Below, one piece after another: positions 1 through 8,680 of a stretch of 24,511 bases of DNA; positions within the stretch are counted from its first letter, which is position 1, and the number at the start of each line of letters is the position of its first letter. Both the position numbers and the translations under genes were made by a program. Under the pieces are notes generated by a model. The model saw only the letters and a list, made by a program, of their open reading frames with translations. It was not told the origin of the DNA and made no database searches. Source of the DNA: Spirochaetales bacterium (GTDB taxonomy: Bacteria > Spirochaetota > Spirochaetia > SZUA-6 > DRHE01); contig JAFGFV010000446.1 of assembly GCA_016930895.1 (NCBI GenBank), forward strand, positions 1 to 24,511. The letters are read 5' to 3'.

Positions 1-1
1 G

Positions 2-133
2 ATCAAGCGGAGCCTGAGCCCGGGTTTCGCCGGAGTGCCGAACCCCCTGTTCGCCATGGACAACACCCTGATGCTCTTCGGAGACGGACAGAAGGCGCTC
101 CATGACCTGATTTCCTCGTTCAAGGAAACGTGA
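2..133 (+). CDS. pntB: NAD(P) transhydrogenase subunit beta, C-terminal end (partial)
   Basis: This is the last 43 codons of a gene entering from the left edge, ending in TGA at 131-133. The translation contains GFAGVPNPLFAMDNTLMLFGD, which matches the conserved C-terminus of PntB (the NADP-binding domain III end, with the NPLF...NT.MLFGD signature). PntB with PntA forms the inner-membrane proton-translocating transhydrogenase that moves hydride between NADH and NADP+. Only the tail is visible, so integrity of the rest cannot be judged. A convergent gene begins its 3' end 42 bp downstream, with no clear terminator between them. Confidence 0.85.
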   Translation: MKRSLSPGFAGVPNPLFAMDNTLMLFGDGQKALHDLISSFKET

Positions 134-175
134 GGGCGTCTCCGGAATACCGGGCACGCAAGCGACCGCCCCGGT

Positions 176-967
176 TCAGGCCCGCGCTATCGCGCCGTCC
201 GGGAGCAGGTCTTCGGGGACAGGGTGGCCGGCGTTGATGCGGTTGAAGATCTCGCAGGCCCGGTGCTCGGTGTAGCAGTAGGCGTACTTGAGCTCCCGAT
301 CGGCGGGGCTGACGGGCGTGCGGTTGAAGAACCCGCAGATCTTGGCCAGAGGGCACTTGGGCGCTCGACCCTCCAGGTGGCTGCGCTCGTGCTGCCGGGC
401 GCAGGAAGGGCACACCACCGCTCCGAAATCCAGCCCGCTGCGGTCCCGCAGGTACTGCTCCACCTGGACCCAGTCGTTCTCGCCGGTCCGCACGCGCTTG
501 CAGAACGGGCAGATGGGAACCGCCCCGGACAGGCTGGAGATCCGCTCCTGGAGCTCCTGGTTCTGCCGAATCAGGAGCTCCTTGTTGTGCGCCGTTGCCT
601 CCAGACGCCCGATCAGCTGCTGCTGGCGGCGGATCACTCCCCCGAGATAGCCGGTCAGGGCCCCGATGACCATGGTGACGCCCAGGTCGAGGAGCCACAG
701 GACAGTCGTATAGCCCTCGATCGGGGGAAAGGCCGCCCGGTACAGGAGCTCACTCATCAGGTAGCCCAGGAGTGCCGCGATCAGACCGCCGGGGACCCTG
801 AACAGGGCTCCCGCCAGGGCCACGGGCACGAGCACCAGATAGAGGAGTCCGACCCCCTGCTCCCGGAACAACAGGCACACCGCGGCATAGACACCGAAGG
901 AGGCGAGGACCAGGATGAGACGGACCGGGAAGGATGCAAGACGATGCCTGCGCTCTGTTTCGCTCAC
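176..967 (-). CDS. Four-helix membrane protein with coiled coil and eight-cysteine C-terminal domain
   Basis: The protein has 263 residues with a GTG start at 967, preceded by GGGAG with an 8-nt spacer. Four hydrophobic segments (about residues 13-35, 41-57, 60-77, 87-110) are followed by a Gln/Glu/Leu-rich coiled coil (111-148) and a cysteine-rich region. C153/C156 and C186/C189 bracket a stretch (PICPFCKRVR, a W, a Y, then VVCPSC) resembling the small putative metal-binding module at the end of many signalling proteins (PICxxCKxIR...CPxC type). Four more cysteines follow (C205, C211, C231, C238) in a CPLxxxCGFFN...YC...CEIF arrangement. I infer a membrane-anchored sensor or scaffold with one or two metal sites. 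No kinase, cyclase or receiver domain is present, so its output is unknown. Confidence 0.8.
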   Translation of the reverse strand: MSETERRHRLASFPVRLILVLASFGVYAAVCLLFREQGVGLLYLVLVPVALAGALFRVPGGLIAALLGYLMSELLYRAAFPPIEGYTTVLWLLDLGVTMVIGALTGYLGGVIRRQQQLIGRLEATAHNKELLIRQNQELQERISSLSGAVPICPFCKRVRTGENDWVQVEQYLRDRSGLDFGAVVCPSCARQHERSHLEGRAPKCPLAKICGFFNRTPVSPADRELKYAYCYTEHRACEIFNRINAGHPVPEDLLPDGAIARA

Positions 968-988
968 GACGGTGGCTCCCTGTTCGAG

Positions 989-1017
989 AATATAGCACTG
1001 TGCTGAACCGCCATCCA
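989..1017 (-). promoter_or_regulatory. Candidate promoter of the leftward membrane-protein gene
   Basis: On the minus strand TATATT (989-994) lies 17 nt downstream of TGGATG (1012-1017). The -10 is good and the -35 matches three of six. A start near 982 would leave a leader of about 15 nt containing the GGGAG ribosome site. Confidence 0.4.
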
Positions 1018-1034
1018 GAAAGGGAAAGAGCCCC

Positions 1035-1080
1035 GGGGGCTACGGCCCCGGAGGCTCCGGGCCCGGGGGGCTGCGGCCCC
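1035..1080 (+). repeat. Three tandem 15-16 bp GC hairpin units between divergent genes
   Basis: Units at 1035-1049, 1050-1064 and 1065-1080 share the pattern GGGGGCTNCGGCCCC (units 1 and 3 match at 14 of 15 positions, unit 2 at 12 of 15 to unit 1). In plus-strand RNA each unit has a C(UNCG)G core: UACG, UCCG and UGCG. Units 1 and 3 form five-pair GGGGC/GCCCC stems with this exceptionally stable tetraloop, while unit 2 has a mismatch. A T5 run lies 11 nt after unit 3 (1092-1096), too far for a standard terminator. The array lies upstream of the leftward gene's promoter and in the likely leader or promoter region of the rightward operon. Confidence 0.75.
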
Positions 1081-1142
1081 GGCGCGGTACAGTTTTTCTG
1101 GGGGAAAGCCGAAGCTTGGAGTAGGTACTCTGGGATCCAGCA

Positions 1143-1964
1143 ATGAGTCGACTCAAGCCGCTGCCCCCTGGCCGCCGCGCAATCCTTACTCTCCTGGTGT
1201 TCTTCGGCTTGGCCGCCGCGGCCTCCGCCGGAGACAGCCACGTCCTCCAGCAGGGGGAGACGCTGTTCCGGGTCTCCCGGAAATACGACGTCCCCGTCGA
1301 AGTGCTGCAACGCTTCAACCGCATCACGGCTCCCCAGGCCCTCAAGGTCGGGACGCGGATCGCAATCCCTGACAGCTACAGTGTCCGCGCGGGCGACACG
1401 CTGTACGGAATTGCCCGCCGCTACTCCGTCGACCTGGCGGCCTTGCTGGGATTAAACGGGATCAACGAGAGCGAAGTGTTGAAGGTGGGGCGGGTGCTGT
1501 ACCTACCTGCCGGGTCCACCGCGACCGCGGGTGACCGCGGCCCGGGAGGGTCGCAGACCGCAGGGCCGAGTCCGGGCCGTAACGCGCAGCAGGGCGGAGC
1601 AGCCGGCGGTGACCTTCTGGCGTGGCCTCTGTCCGGGACCCGCGAACCCTTGAAGGGCCGGATTCTCGGGACGATCATCCACGGTCAAACCGGCCAGACG
1701 GTGGTCTCCGTCTCTTCGGGCCGGGTCATCTGGGCGGGTCCCTACCGGGGTTTCAGCCGCGTGGTTCTCATCGAAGGCGATAACGGGTATACTTACGTGT
1801 ACGCCGGCAACGAGGAAACCCTGGTCAGAGTGGGGGACACGGTCCGGCAGGGCAGCGAGATCGGGCGGCTCGGAAAGAACGTTCATCAGGGCACTGCGCA
1901 GCTGTACTTCCTGGTCTACCGCAACGGGACGCCGGTCGACCCCTCCCAGGCTCCCCGGGGCTGA
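1143..1964 (+). CDS. Exported LysM-LysM-LytM (M23-like, catalytically degenerate) envelope protein
   Basis: The protein has 273 residues. An N-terminal hydrophobic stretch (about 11-29, ending AAASAG) looks like a signal peptide. Two LysM peptidoglycan-binding repeats follow (33-76 and 78-122), then a Gly/Pro-rich linker and an M23/LytM beta-sheet domain (about 159-270). Active M23 enzymes use HxxxD and HxH zinc ligands. Here the usual YAH is YAG in GYTYVYAG, the usual LHF is LYF in TAQLYFLVY, and the first site reads [11 protein letters not shown] without the Asp. It is therefore probably not a hydrolase but an NlpD/EnvC-type binder or amidase activator. It is the first gene of a rightward cluster; the sigma factor follows after about 60 bp. 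Confidence 0.88.
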   Translation: MSRLKPLPPGRRAILTLLVFFGLAAAASAGDSHVLQQGETLFRVSRKYDVPVEVLQRFNRITAPQALKVGTRIAIPDSYSVRAGDTLYGIARRYSVDLAALLGLNGINESEVLKVGRVLYLPAGSTATAGDRGPGGSQTAGPSPGRNAQQGGAAGGDLLAWPLSGTREPLKGRILGTIIHGQTGQTVVSVSSGRVIWAGPYRGFSRVVLIEGDNGYTYVYAGNEETLVRVGDTVRQGSEIGRLGKNVHQGTAQLYFLVYRNGTPVDPSQAPRG

Positions 1965-2026
1965 GCGCGGAGGAGGAGCTCATCTCGGATCGCGGCGAGA
2001 ACGGCTCAGATCCCACCGAACCCCGC

Positions 2027-3028
2027 ATGCTGACAGGCGGGCAGCGGAGCGGCGCCCGGCAGAACGAGCCCGTCCGACCCGCCCGGCAGAACGAGCCTGC
2101 GCTGCACGCCGACCCTCTGGCCCTATACCTGCGGCAGATTTCCCGATACTCGCTTCTCAGTGCTGCCGAGGAGCAGCAGATCGGAGCCCAGATCGCGGCT
2201 CTCCGCCGCAGCATAGAGGAGTTGCGGCAACGGTCGGCGGCTTCGGTAGCCCGGCGCCGGGCCGTGCGGGAGCAGCGGCTGGCGGCGGATCGGCGCTTGG
2301 TGGCGCTCAAGTATCGGATGATCAACGCCAACCTCCGCCTGGTAGTGGCCATCGCCAAGAAGTACCAGTACCGGGGGCTGTCGCTGCTGGACCTGATCGA
2401 CGAGGGGAACATTGGGTTGATCGAGGCCGTGGAACGCTTCGACTACACGAGGGGGTGCCGGTTCACCACGTACGGCACCTGGTGGATTCGTCAGGCCATT
2501 ATCAAGGCCCTGGCTGACAAGGGGAGAATCATCCGCATTCCCGTCCACATGCTGAACACCATCAAGAAGTGCTACAGTGTGGCCAGGGAGCTCGCACAGG
2601 AGTTCGGCCGCGACCCCTCCGCCGAGGAACTGGCCCGCTACATGGCCCTGGACGTGCGCAAGATCGAGCTGGCCCTCCGGCTCAACCAGGAGACCGCCTC
2701 ACTGGACACCCCCGTGGATGGGGAGCACCTGACCCGGCTGGGGGACCTGATTCGTTCCCGCGCCGGAGAGGAGCCCTTCGATTCCGTGTTCGTGGTGACG
2801 CTGCAGGACACCATCGAGCAGGTCCTGCACCGGCTCAGCCGGCGGGAGATGAAGATCATCAAGCTGCGTTTCGGGCTGGACTGCAGCGGGCCGCATTCCC
2901 TCGAGGAAACCGGGCGGATGCTCGGTATCACCCGGGAGAGGGTGCGACAGATCCAGGAGAAGGCCCTGACCAAGCTGAAATCTTCGGCTCCTCTTCTGGA
3001 GCTCAGGGACAACTGGCCTTCCCCGTGA
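2027..3028 (+). CDS. RNA polymerase sigma-70 family factor
   Basis: The protein has 333 residues from the first ATG. It carries region 1.2 ([12 protein letters not shown], about 26-37), the core-binding and -10-binding region 2 ([12 protein letters not shown] through [19 protein letters not shown] and [14 protein letters not shown]), region 3, and region 4 with [19 protein letters not shown] for -35 recognition. It lacks the long region 1.1 of a housekeeping RpoD, so it is a group 2 (RpoS/SigB-like) alternative factor or a compact primary one. The start is uncertain: the frame stays open upstream through [13 protein letters not shown] back into the preceding gene, but I see no good alternative start codon next to the AGGAGGAG at about 1969-1976. 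Its TGA overlaps the GTG of aroA. Confidence 0.93.
   Translation: MLTGGQRSGARQNEPVRPARQNEPALHADPLALYLRQISRYSLLSAAEEQQIGAQIAALRRSIEELRQRSAASVARRRAVREQRLAADRRLVALKYRMINANLRLVVAIAKKYQYRGLSLLDLIDEGNIGLIEAVERFDYTRGCRFTTYGTWWIRQAIIKALADKGRIIRIPVHMLNTIKKCYSVARELAQEFGRDPSAEELARYMALDVRKIELALRLNQETASLDTPVDGEHLTRLGDLIRSRAGEEPFDSVFVVTLQDTIEQVLHRLSRREMKIIKLRFGLDCSGPHSLEETGRMLGITRERVRQIQEKALTKLKSSAPLLELRDNWPSP
2054..2097 (+). repeat. 17-bp direct repeat encoding a duplicated ARQNEP in the sigma factor N-terminus
   Basis: GCCCGGCAGAACGAGCC occurs at 2054-2070 and again at 2081-2097, 27 bp apart, so the frame is kept and the protein reads ARQNEPVRP then ARQNEPALH. It lies ahead of region 1.2 in what looks like a disordered N-terminal tail, consistent with a recent in-frame tandem duplication. 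Confidence 0.85.
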
Positions 3029-4341
3029 CCCTCAGCTTCTGCGCTCCCTCCGGAATCGGCGGGCGGATCACCCCTCCCGCCGACAAGTCCGTGACCCACC
3101 GGGCCCTGCTTCTGGCGGCGGTGGCCTCGGGCCCTTGTCTCGTGCGAAACCCTCTCTCCACGGGAGACTGTCTGTCTACCCGGGGTTGTATCGAGGCCCT
3201 GGGCGTTGCGGTCACGGATGAGTCCCGCTCCCGCGGCCCCCGGGGGACGGCCCTGCGGATCGAGGGACGGGGGCTGCGGGGCCTGCAGGAGCCTGCCGCC
3301 GTCCTCGATGCGGGCAACTCCGGTACGACCGCGCGCCTGCTGGCGGGCCTGCTGGCAGGGCAGGAGCTGTTTGCCGTGCTGAGCGGTGACGCCTCTCTGC
3401 GTGGCCGGCCCATGCTGAGGGTGGTCGAGCCGCTGCGGCTGATGGGAGCCGACATCCGGGGACGCCGGGGGCAACGGTTCCTCCCGATGTGCTTCCTCCC
3501 GGGCAGCGGGAGCCTGACCGCCCTGCGACATGAGCTGCCCGTGGCCAGCGCCCAGGTCAAGAGTGCTCTCCTGTTGGCGGGTCTGCGCGGAGACGGGGAC
3601 ACGGTGCTGTACGGGCGCGTCGACTCCCGGGACCACACCGAGCGGCTTCTCAGCGCCCTGGGCGTGCGGGTCCGCGGGGACCAGGAGCGACTGACCGTCC
3701 GCCCGCCGGAGCGGCTGGAGAGTTTCGACCTCACCGTACCGGGGGACCTCTCCTCGGCCGCATTCTTCCTGGCGGCGGCCCTGATCTCGGGACGGGAGCT
3801 GGAGGTGCGCGGCTGCGGGCTCAATCCCACCCGACTGGGCTTCGTCGAGGTGCTGCGCCGCATGGGGGCCAGGATTGAGCAGACCGTGGAGGGGGAGCCG
3901 GGAGGGGAGCCGGTGGGGACCCTGGACTTGACCCCCGGTACCCTGGCCGCGACCACCGTGCAAGCGCACGAGGTCCCCTTCCTGATCGACGAAATCCCCC
4001 TGGTGGCGGTGCTGGGGGCCTTTGCGGCCGGCACCACCGTAGTGGAGGGGGCCGGGGAGCTGCGGCACAAGGAGAGCGACCGCCTGGCTGCGGTTGCCGA
4101 GCTGCTTGCCGCGGTGGGCGGGCACCTGGAGCTCAGGGGCGACGGGTTCGCCGTGGAGGGACCGCAGCGGCTGCGCGCGGGCCGCGTTGACGCACAGGGG
4201 GACCACCGCCTCGCCATGGCGGGCGCGGTACTGGGGGCGGGGGTCAGCGGGGGGGTATGTGTCGAGGGCTTCGAGGCGGCCAGGGTTTCCTATCCGGATT
4301 TCGTCGCGGACTACCGGGCCCTCGGGGGGCGGGCGGAGTGA
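3025..4341 (+). CDS. aroA: 3-phosphoshikimate 1-carboxyvinyltransferase (EPSP synthase)
   Basis: The product has 438 residues and starts at the GTG at 3025, which overlaps the sigma factor stop (GTGA). This start places the substrate-binding [14 protein letters not shown] near residue 17, as expected. Other family signatures are [53 protein letters not shown] (catalytic Asp about 322), [14 protein letters not shown] and [12 protein letters not shown]. It joins phosphoenolpyruvate to shikimate-3-phosphate, the sixth step of the shikimate pathway, in the cytoplasm. The C-terminal segment reads ARVSYPDF, where many enzymes have a Lys near this point. The length is normal. The 4-bp overlaps with both neighbours imply translational coupling. 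Confidence 0.96.
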   Translation: MTLSFCAPSGIGGRITPPADKSVTHRALLLAAVASGPCLVRNPLSTGDCLSTRGCIEALGVAVTDESRSRGPRGTALRIEGRGLRGLQEPAAVLDAGNSGTTARLLAGLLAGQELFAVLSGDASLRGRPMLRVVEPLRLMGADIRGRRGQRFLPMCFLPGSGSLTALRHELPVASAQVKSALLLAGLRGDGDTVLYGRVDSRDHTERLLSALGVRVRGDQERLTVRPPERLESFDLTVPGDLSSAAFFLAAALISGRELEVRGCGLNPTRLGFVEVLRRMGARIEQTVEGEPGGEPVGTLDLTPGTLAATTVQAHEVPFLIDEIPLVAVLGAFAAGTTVVEGAGELRHKESDRLAAVAELLAAVGGHLELRGDGFAVEGPQRLRAGRVDAQGDHRLAMAGAVLGAGVSGGVCVEGFEAARVSYPDFVADYRALGGRAE

Positions 4342-5411
4342 ACAGCTCCGGCGGGAGAAAAACGGCGGGTCCGCTGGAGTTCCGCTTCGGCGAGTTTGCG
4401 TCGCGGGTCGAGTTCGTCCACGACGGGTCCACCGTGCTGGCTCTTCCGGACGGCCCGGCCCTGATCGTTGCGGACGCGGGGTTTCTCGCCGCGCGCCGCC
4501 GAGAGTTGGCCCTGCCGGCGGGCGCGTCGGTGGTCAGCGTCCCACCGGGGGAGGCCGGCAAGTCCTGGGAACGCGCGGGGGAGATCCTGCACAGCGCCCT
4601 GGAGCGGCGGCTGGATCGGGACGGGACGATCCTCGGGGTCGGCGGGGGAGTCGTCTGTGACCTGGCTGCCTTCTGCGCCTCGGTGTACATGCGGGGGTGC
4701 GGGCTGGTCCTGGCGCCCACTTCGCTCCTCGCCATGGTCGACGCGACCCTGGGGGGCAAAACCGGCGTCAACTTCGGGGGTTACAAGAACCTGGTGGGCA
4801 CCTTCTATCCCGCCCGGGAGATCCGGATCTGGATCGAGACTCTGAGCAGTCTTCCCGAACGGGAGCTCCTGTCCGGCGTGGCGGAGGCCGTCAAGACCGC
4901 GCTCCTGGGAGACCCCGAGCTGCTTTCCCTGCTGGACAGACGCCGCGCGGCGCTCCTGGGGCGGGACTCCGGGCTGCTCGCCCAGGTCGTGCGCCGCTGC
5001 CTGACCGTGAAAGGGCGGATCGTGGAGCAGGACTTCCGCGAAGGCGGACGCCGGGCAGTGCTGAACCTGGGACACACCTTTGCCCATGCCCTCGAGTCGG
5101 TCGCCGGGCTCGGCCTCTGGAGCCACGGGGAGGCCGTGGCCTGGGGCCTGGCCCGGGCGGCCCGCCTGGGTGAGCTACTCGGGGTCACTCCCGACGCACA
5201 CGCCGCGGCCATCCGGGCCGTCCTGTCGGCCTACGGGTTCCGGACCGGAGCCGACGCCGGGGTGCCGCCGGAGCGCCTGGTGGAGGCGATGAGCGCGGAC
5301 AAGAAGCGGCGCGGCGGGGAACTGCGCCTTGTGCTGCAACGGGGAATCGGGGATACTGTGGTGCAGGCCGTCGCGGCACCGTTGGTGCTCGAGACCCTCA
5401 GGGGCGACTGA
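4338..5411 (+). CDS. aroB: 3-dehydroquinate synthase
   Basis: The product has 357 residues. I chose the GTG at 4338 because it overlaps the aroA stop (GTGA) in the same way aroA overlaps its neighbour. The NAD+-binding glycine segment ILGVGGGVVCDLAAF, the PTSLLAMVDATLGGKTGVN block, NLVGTFYPA, and the metal ligands in LSGVAEAVK (Glu), LGHTFAHALE (His) and HGEAVAWGL (His) are all present. It converts DAHP to 3-dehydroquinate, the second shikimate step. Pairing aroA and aroB without aroK, aroC or aroE in the visible cluster means the rest of the pathway is encoded elsewhere. Confidence 0.96.
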   Translation: MNSSGGRKTAGPLEFRFGEFASRVEFVHDGSTVLALPDGPALIVADAGFLAARRRELALPAGASVVSVPPGEAGKSWERAGEILHSALERRLDRDGTILGVGGGVVCDLAAFCASVYMRGCGLVLAPTSLLAMVDATLGGKTGVNFGGYKNLVGTFYPAREIRIWIETLSSLPERELLSGVAEAVKTALLGDPELLSLLDRRRAALLGRDSGLLAQVVRRCLTVKGRIVEQDFREGGRRAVLNLGHTFAHALESVAGLGLWSHGEAVAWGLARAARLGELLGVTPDAHAAAIRAVLSAYGFRTGADAGVPPERLVEAMSADKKRRGGELRLVLQRGIGDTVVQAVAAPLVLETLRGD

Positions 5412-5431
5412 GGGGCCGGCGAGGACACGAG

Positions 5432-6055
5432 ATGAAGATCACCAGGAACGTCTACCAGAGATACTCCAAGAGCTTTGAACCCGGCCAGGTCATCTTCAAG
5501 GAAGGAGAACAGGGCAGCGAGCTGTTCATCATCATCGAGGGAGAGGTCGAGATCCGAAAGCGCACCTCCTCCAATACCGCCAAGACCCTGATCACCTTCC
5601 ACAAAGGGGACATCTTCGGTGAGATGGCGATCGTGGAGGGCAAGCCCCGTTCGGCCACCGCCATCGCGGTGACCCCCTGCCGGATGTTGGTGATGAACGA
5701 GGCCCTGCTCGACTCGATGCTGGAGCACAACCCGGACTTCGCCAAGAAGATGATCCGGATCCTATCGGAGCGCATTCGCAAGGCCAACGCCCTGATCCAG
5801 GAGCTGAGCTACACCAACCGGCAGAACCAGGTCATGGGGGGCTTGAGGCAGTACGCCGAGGAGAAGGGGATCTCCACGTTCAAGGGTCACCGCGTCAACG
5901 TGGCCCAGTTCCTGGAATGGTCGCGCTCCCACCTGGGGATTCAGGACCGGGAGATCGTGAGCACCGTCCAGGAGTTCCTGAAGAGCAAGGTGGTCGAGCA
6001 GTCCGCCCTGGGCAAGGGCGAGATCCTGGTCAACCTGAACCGGCTGGTCGTCTAA
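5432..6055 (+). CDS. Cyclic-nucleotide-binding (CRP-type) regulatory protein
   Basis: The protein has 207 residues. Residues about 8-110 form a cNMP-binding beta-barrel: FEPGQVIFKEGEQGSELFII, then GDIFGEMAIVEG and KPRSATAIAV. The phosphate-binding cassette keeps the Glu (E64) and Arg (R73) that contact the cyclic nucleotide, so binding is plausible. A long helix follows (about 105-135). The C-terminal 70 residues contain DREIVSTVQEFLKSKVVEQ and GEILVNLNR, which could be a divergent winged helix but do not show a clear CRP recognition helix. It could be a transcription factor or a ligand-gated adaptor. It lies 20 bp after aroB and is probably co-transcribed. Confidence 0.85.
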   Translation: MKITRNVYQRYSKSFEPGQVIFKEGEQGSELFIIIEGEVEIRKRTSSNTAKTLITFHKGDIFGEMAIVEGKPRSATAIAVTPCRMLVMNEALLDSMLEHNPDFAKKMIRILSERIRKANALIQELSYTNRQNQVMGGLRQYAEEKGISTFKGHRVNVAQFLEWSRSHLGIQDREIVSTVQEFLKSKVVEQSALGKGEILVNLNRLVV

Positions 6056-6127
6056 ACTGCGCAGGCGCATGGGTTCTGCCAGCCTGTGGTCGGTGTGCAG
6101 GCCGGCGCCAGGCTGCCGTGCCGCGCC

Positions 6128-8674
6128 CTACAGCTCCTCCAGCGTCCGGGCGAGCTGGCGATACGCCCGGTTGATTTCCTGTGCAGGTTTGCCCGCCGTG
6201 GCCGGGGCGTCGGCCAGGGTCTCCAGGCTGTACAAGCTCTCGTTGAGGGCCGTGATGTAGTTGCGGGTCCCCTTGAACCAGTAACTGCCCTGCCCGTCGG
6301 TGTGAAGGGTCAGGAAGCCCAGGCGCTTCTGCTTCCTCTTGATTCGGCACACCCGCAGCAGGTCCTTGAGCCGCGCGGCCAGGCGCTCGTAGCCCTCCGG
6401 TAGGCACAGGGTCTCGGCGGGGGCCTGCTCCATGATTCCGGCCTCGAGGTCCACCTTGGGCACCAAACGCAGAATCGTGGACAGGCGCATGCCGCTGAAC
6501 AGCTCGTAGTCCTGGTACAGGAGCTTGCCCTTGAGCTTGTGGTACGAGGGGAGGATCCGCAGGTCCGGGCTCGCGGTCACGGGCCGGATCTTCTCCCAGG
6601 GGAGAATGACCGTCTTCTTCTTGCCCTTTTCCATCCGGATGTCGAAGACATCCCAGCCGATCTTGATGAAGTCGCTGCCTTCCCGGCGTCGGGGTTTGCC
6701 GGGGATCTCCAGCGGCCCCTCCCGGCCCTTGCCCTTTCCCTCCCCGCCCAGCTGGCGGGCAAGGAGGGGGTGGATGCGCTCCAGCCAGGCGCGCTTGAGC
6801 GGTGAGACCGAATGCGCCCACATCCGGCTGGTGCGCACGATCTCTCCCGCCACGATGAACAGGGGGTCTTCCCGGAACATCACCGAGCCGGGGTGGATCT
6901 GGATCCGGCCCGCCGTCAGGGTGCGGTAGACGCCCCGGCCTGAGCGCACACACACGAACTGGATCAGCCCGCGGGCGGCCGCGCACAGGTAGTCCGAGAG
7001 CTCTCCTCCCGATCCGATGGGAATGCCCTGCTCGGCCACGATCTCCTCCAGCTGCCGCTCGATGTTGAGGATCTCGGCCAGGGTGCGTTCGTCCAGGTAG
7101 TTGCGCCGGCAGAAGCCCTCCCGGTCCCGGGTCTTGCGAAAGGCACGGAAGACCTTGAGGTAGGACACGAAGTCCCCCAGGGGGTCCCGGAAGGAGTGGT
7201 GCGCCTTGCGGGCCTCCAGCTCCTCTCCCGGCGGGAGGACGAAAGGGGTGCGGGCCGACAGGAAGGCCGCAGCGATCAGGATCTCCTCGAGCACGCCGGG
7301 GTAATGCCGGATCGCCTCCACGATCATTCGGGCCAGGCGCGGCAGGATCGGGAAGGCGAGCATCTGCTCGCCGATCTGGGTCAGGGCGCGCTGCTCGTCC
7401 AGGGCATCGAGGAGCTTGAGGGTCTCGATGGCGCTCAGAATCCCTTCCCGCTCCGGCGGGGAGATGAAATCGAAGCTCTCGAAGTCCTGGATGCCCAGCT
7501 CGGCCATGCGGAGCACCACCTCCGAGAGATCCGTGCGCAGGATTTCCTCGGTGGTGAACAGCGGGCGAGAATCGAAATCCTTGCGGCTGTACAGGCGGTA
7601 GCACACCCCCGGGCGTGTCCGGCCGGCGCGCCCCCGGCGCTGATTGGCCGACGCCTTGGACACCGGAACCTCGACCAGGGAGGAGGTGAAGTTGCGGTTG
7701 TTGTAGAAGTTCATCTTGGCGCGCCCGCTGTCTATGACCGTGGTGATGCCGTCGATGGTCACGCTCGTCTCGGCGATGTTGGTGGCCACGACCACCTTGC
7801 GCCGGCCCGGGTAGTCCTGGAACACCCGTTCCTGCTCCTCCGAGGACAGGCGGGAGTATAGAGGCAGGATCTCCAGCCGTCGGGCCACGGGCAGGCCCTG
7901 AAGGGCGGTGATGCAGTTCTTGATGGAGCCTTCGCCGGGCAGGAACACGAGCACGTCCCCGCCGCCGGCCTCTTCCGGAGCCGGGCCCCCGTGCTCATCC
8001 TCCGCGACGGGCTGGCCGGTCTCGATGCGGTAGACGATCCGGGTGATCTGCTCGAGCAGGGCATCCGGGCTGGATTCCGACGCTGGAGGGGCATAGATCA
8101 TCCGGACCGGGTAGGGTTCGGTCTCGATGTTGACGATTGGGCATTCGTCGAAATACTCGGAAAAGACCTCGGCATTGATCGTGGCCGAGGAGACCACCAC
8201 CTTGAACTCCGGACGGTTTTCCAGGACCCGTTTGAGCAGCCCGAGGATGAAGTCGATGTTCAGGCTCCGCTCGTGGGCCTCGTCGACCATCATGACCCCG
8301 TAACGGGAGAGCGCGGGGTCCGCCTTCATCTCCTGGAGCAGGATGCCGTCGGTCATGATCTTGATGCGGGTGGTCAGATCCGTGCGGTCCTCGAATCGCA
8401 TCTTGTAGCCCACCACCTCGGGGATCGTGACTCCCCGCTGTCGGGCGATAAACCCGCACACGGAAACCGCCGCGATCCTGCGGGGCTGGGTGACCCCGAT
8501 CATCGAACGCGCTCCGCGACCGGAGGCGCCGTAGCCGGCCTCCAGGAGGATCTGCGGGATCTGCGTCGTCTTGCCGGATCCGGTCGGGCTTTCCACCACG
8601 ATGACCTGGTGGTCCGCCAGGGCGGCGAGGATGCGCTCCTTCTGCTGGTAGACTGGAAGCTCGAGGGGGTTCAT
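6128..8674 (-). CDS. hrpA: DEAH-box ATP-dependent RNA helicase, HrpA-like
   Basis: The protein has 848 residues with an ATG at 8674, which puts the start just before the helicase core (MNPLELPVYQQKERIL). Walker A TGSGKTTQIP (GSGKT 32-36), DEAH (131-134), SSAT (162-165), ATNIAETSVTIDG and QRRGRAGRTRPGVCYRLYS are all present, followed by the winged-helix/ratchet and OB-fold regions typical of DEAH helicases. E. coli HrpA is about 1300 residues and HrpB about 800. The spaced HA2/OB tail and motif detail favour an HrpA-type short form, but HrpB cannot be excluded. Known roles are ribosome rescue and mRNA processing. The gene is transcribed away from the clpX-like gene and converges on the cNMP-protein gene with a 72-bp gap. 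Confidence 0.9.
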   Translation of the reverse strand: MNPLELPVYQQKERILAALADHQVIVVESPTGSGKTTQIPQILLEAGYGASGRGARSMIGVTQPRRIAAVSVCGFIARQRGVTIPEVVGYKMRFEDRTDLTTRIKIMTDGILLQEMKADPALSRYGVMMVDEAHERSLNIDFILGLLKRVLENRPEFKVVVSSATINAEVFSEYFDECPIVNIETEPYPVRMIYAPPASESSPDALLEQITRIVYRIETGQPVAEDEHGGPAPEEAGGGDVLVFLPGEGSIKNCITALQGLPVARRLEILPLYSRLSSEEQERVFQDYPGRRKVVVATNIAETSVTIDGITTVIDSGRAKMNFYNNRNFTSSLVEVPVSKASANQRRGRAGRTRPGVCYRLYSRKDFDSRPLFTTEEILRTDLSEVVLRMAELGIQDFESFDFISPPEREGILSAIETLKLLDALDEQRALTQIGEQMLAFPILPRLARMIVEAIRHYPGVLEEILIAAAFLSARTPFVLPPGEELEARKAHHSFRDPLGDFVSYLKVFRAFRKTRDREGFCRRNYLDERTLAEILNIERQLEEIVAEQGIPIGSGGELSDYLCAAARGLIQFVCVRSGRGVYRTLTAGRIQIHPGSVMFREDPLFIVAGEIVRTSRMWAHSVSPLKRAWLERIHPLLARQLGGEGKGKGREGPLEIPGKPRRREGSDFIKIGWDVFDIRMEKGKKKTVILPWEKIRPVTASPDLRILPSYHKLKGKLLYQDYELFSGMRLSTILRLVPKVDLEAGIMEQAPAETLCLPEGYERLAARLKDLLRVCRIKRKQKRLGFLTLHTDGQGSYWFKGTRNYITALNESLYSLETLADAPATAGKPAQEINRAYRQLARTLEEL

Positions 8675-8680
8675 TGGGGT

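Noticed and set aside
1081..1142. Promoter directly before the LysM/LytM gene
   Set aside because: TACTCT (1126-1131) has no matching -35 at 16-18 nt, so the operon promoter remains unplaced.
2569..3024. Upstream extension of aroA inside the sigma factor gene
   Set aside because: The frame is open but the translation is out of frame with conserved sigma regions, and the GTG overlap at 3025 gives a normal EPSP synthase N-terminus.
2638..4206. Long open frame on the minus strand across sigma factor and aroA
   Set aside because: It is antisense to two well-supported genes, its translation is low-complexity and rich in Gln/Arg/Pro, and high GC creates such frames by chance.
6056..6127. Hairpin CAGCCTG...CAGGCTG in the gap between convergent genes as a terminator
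   Set aside because: The stem is 7 bp with a 22-nt loop and no T-run on either strand.
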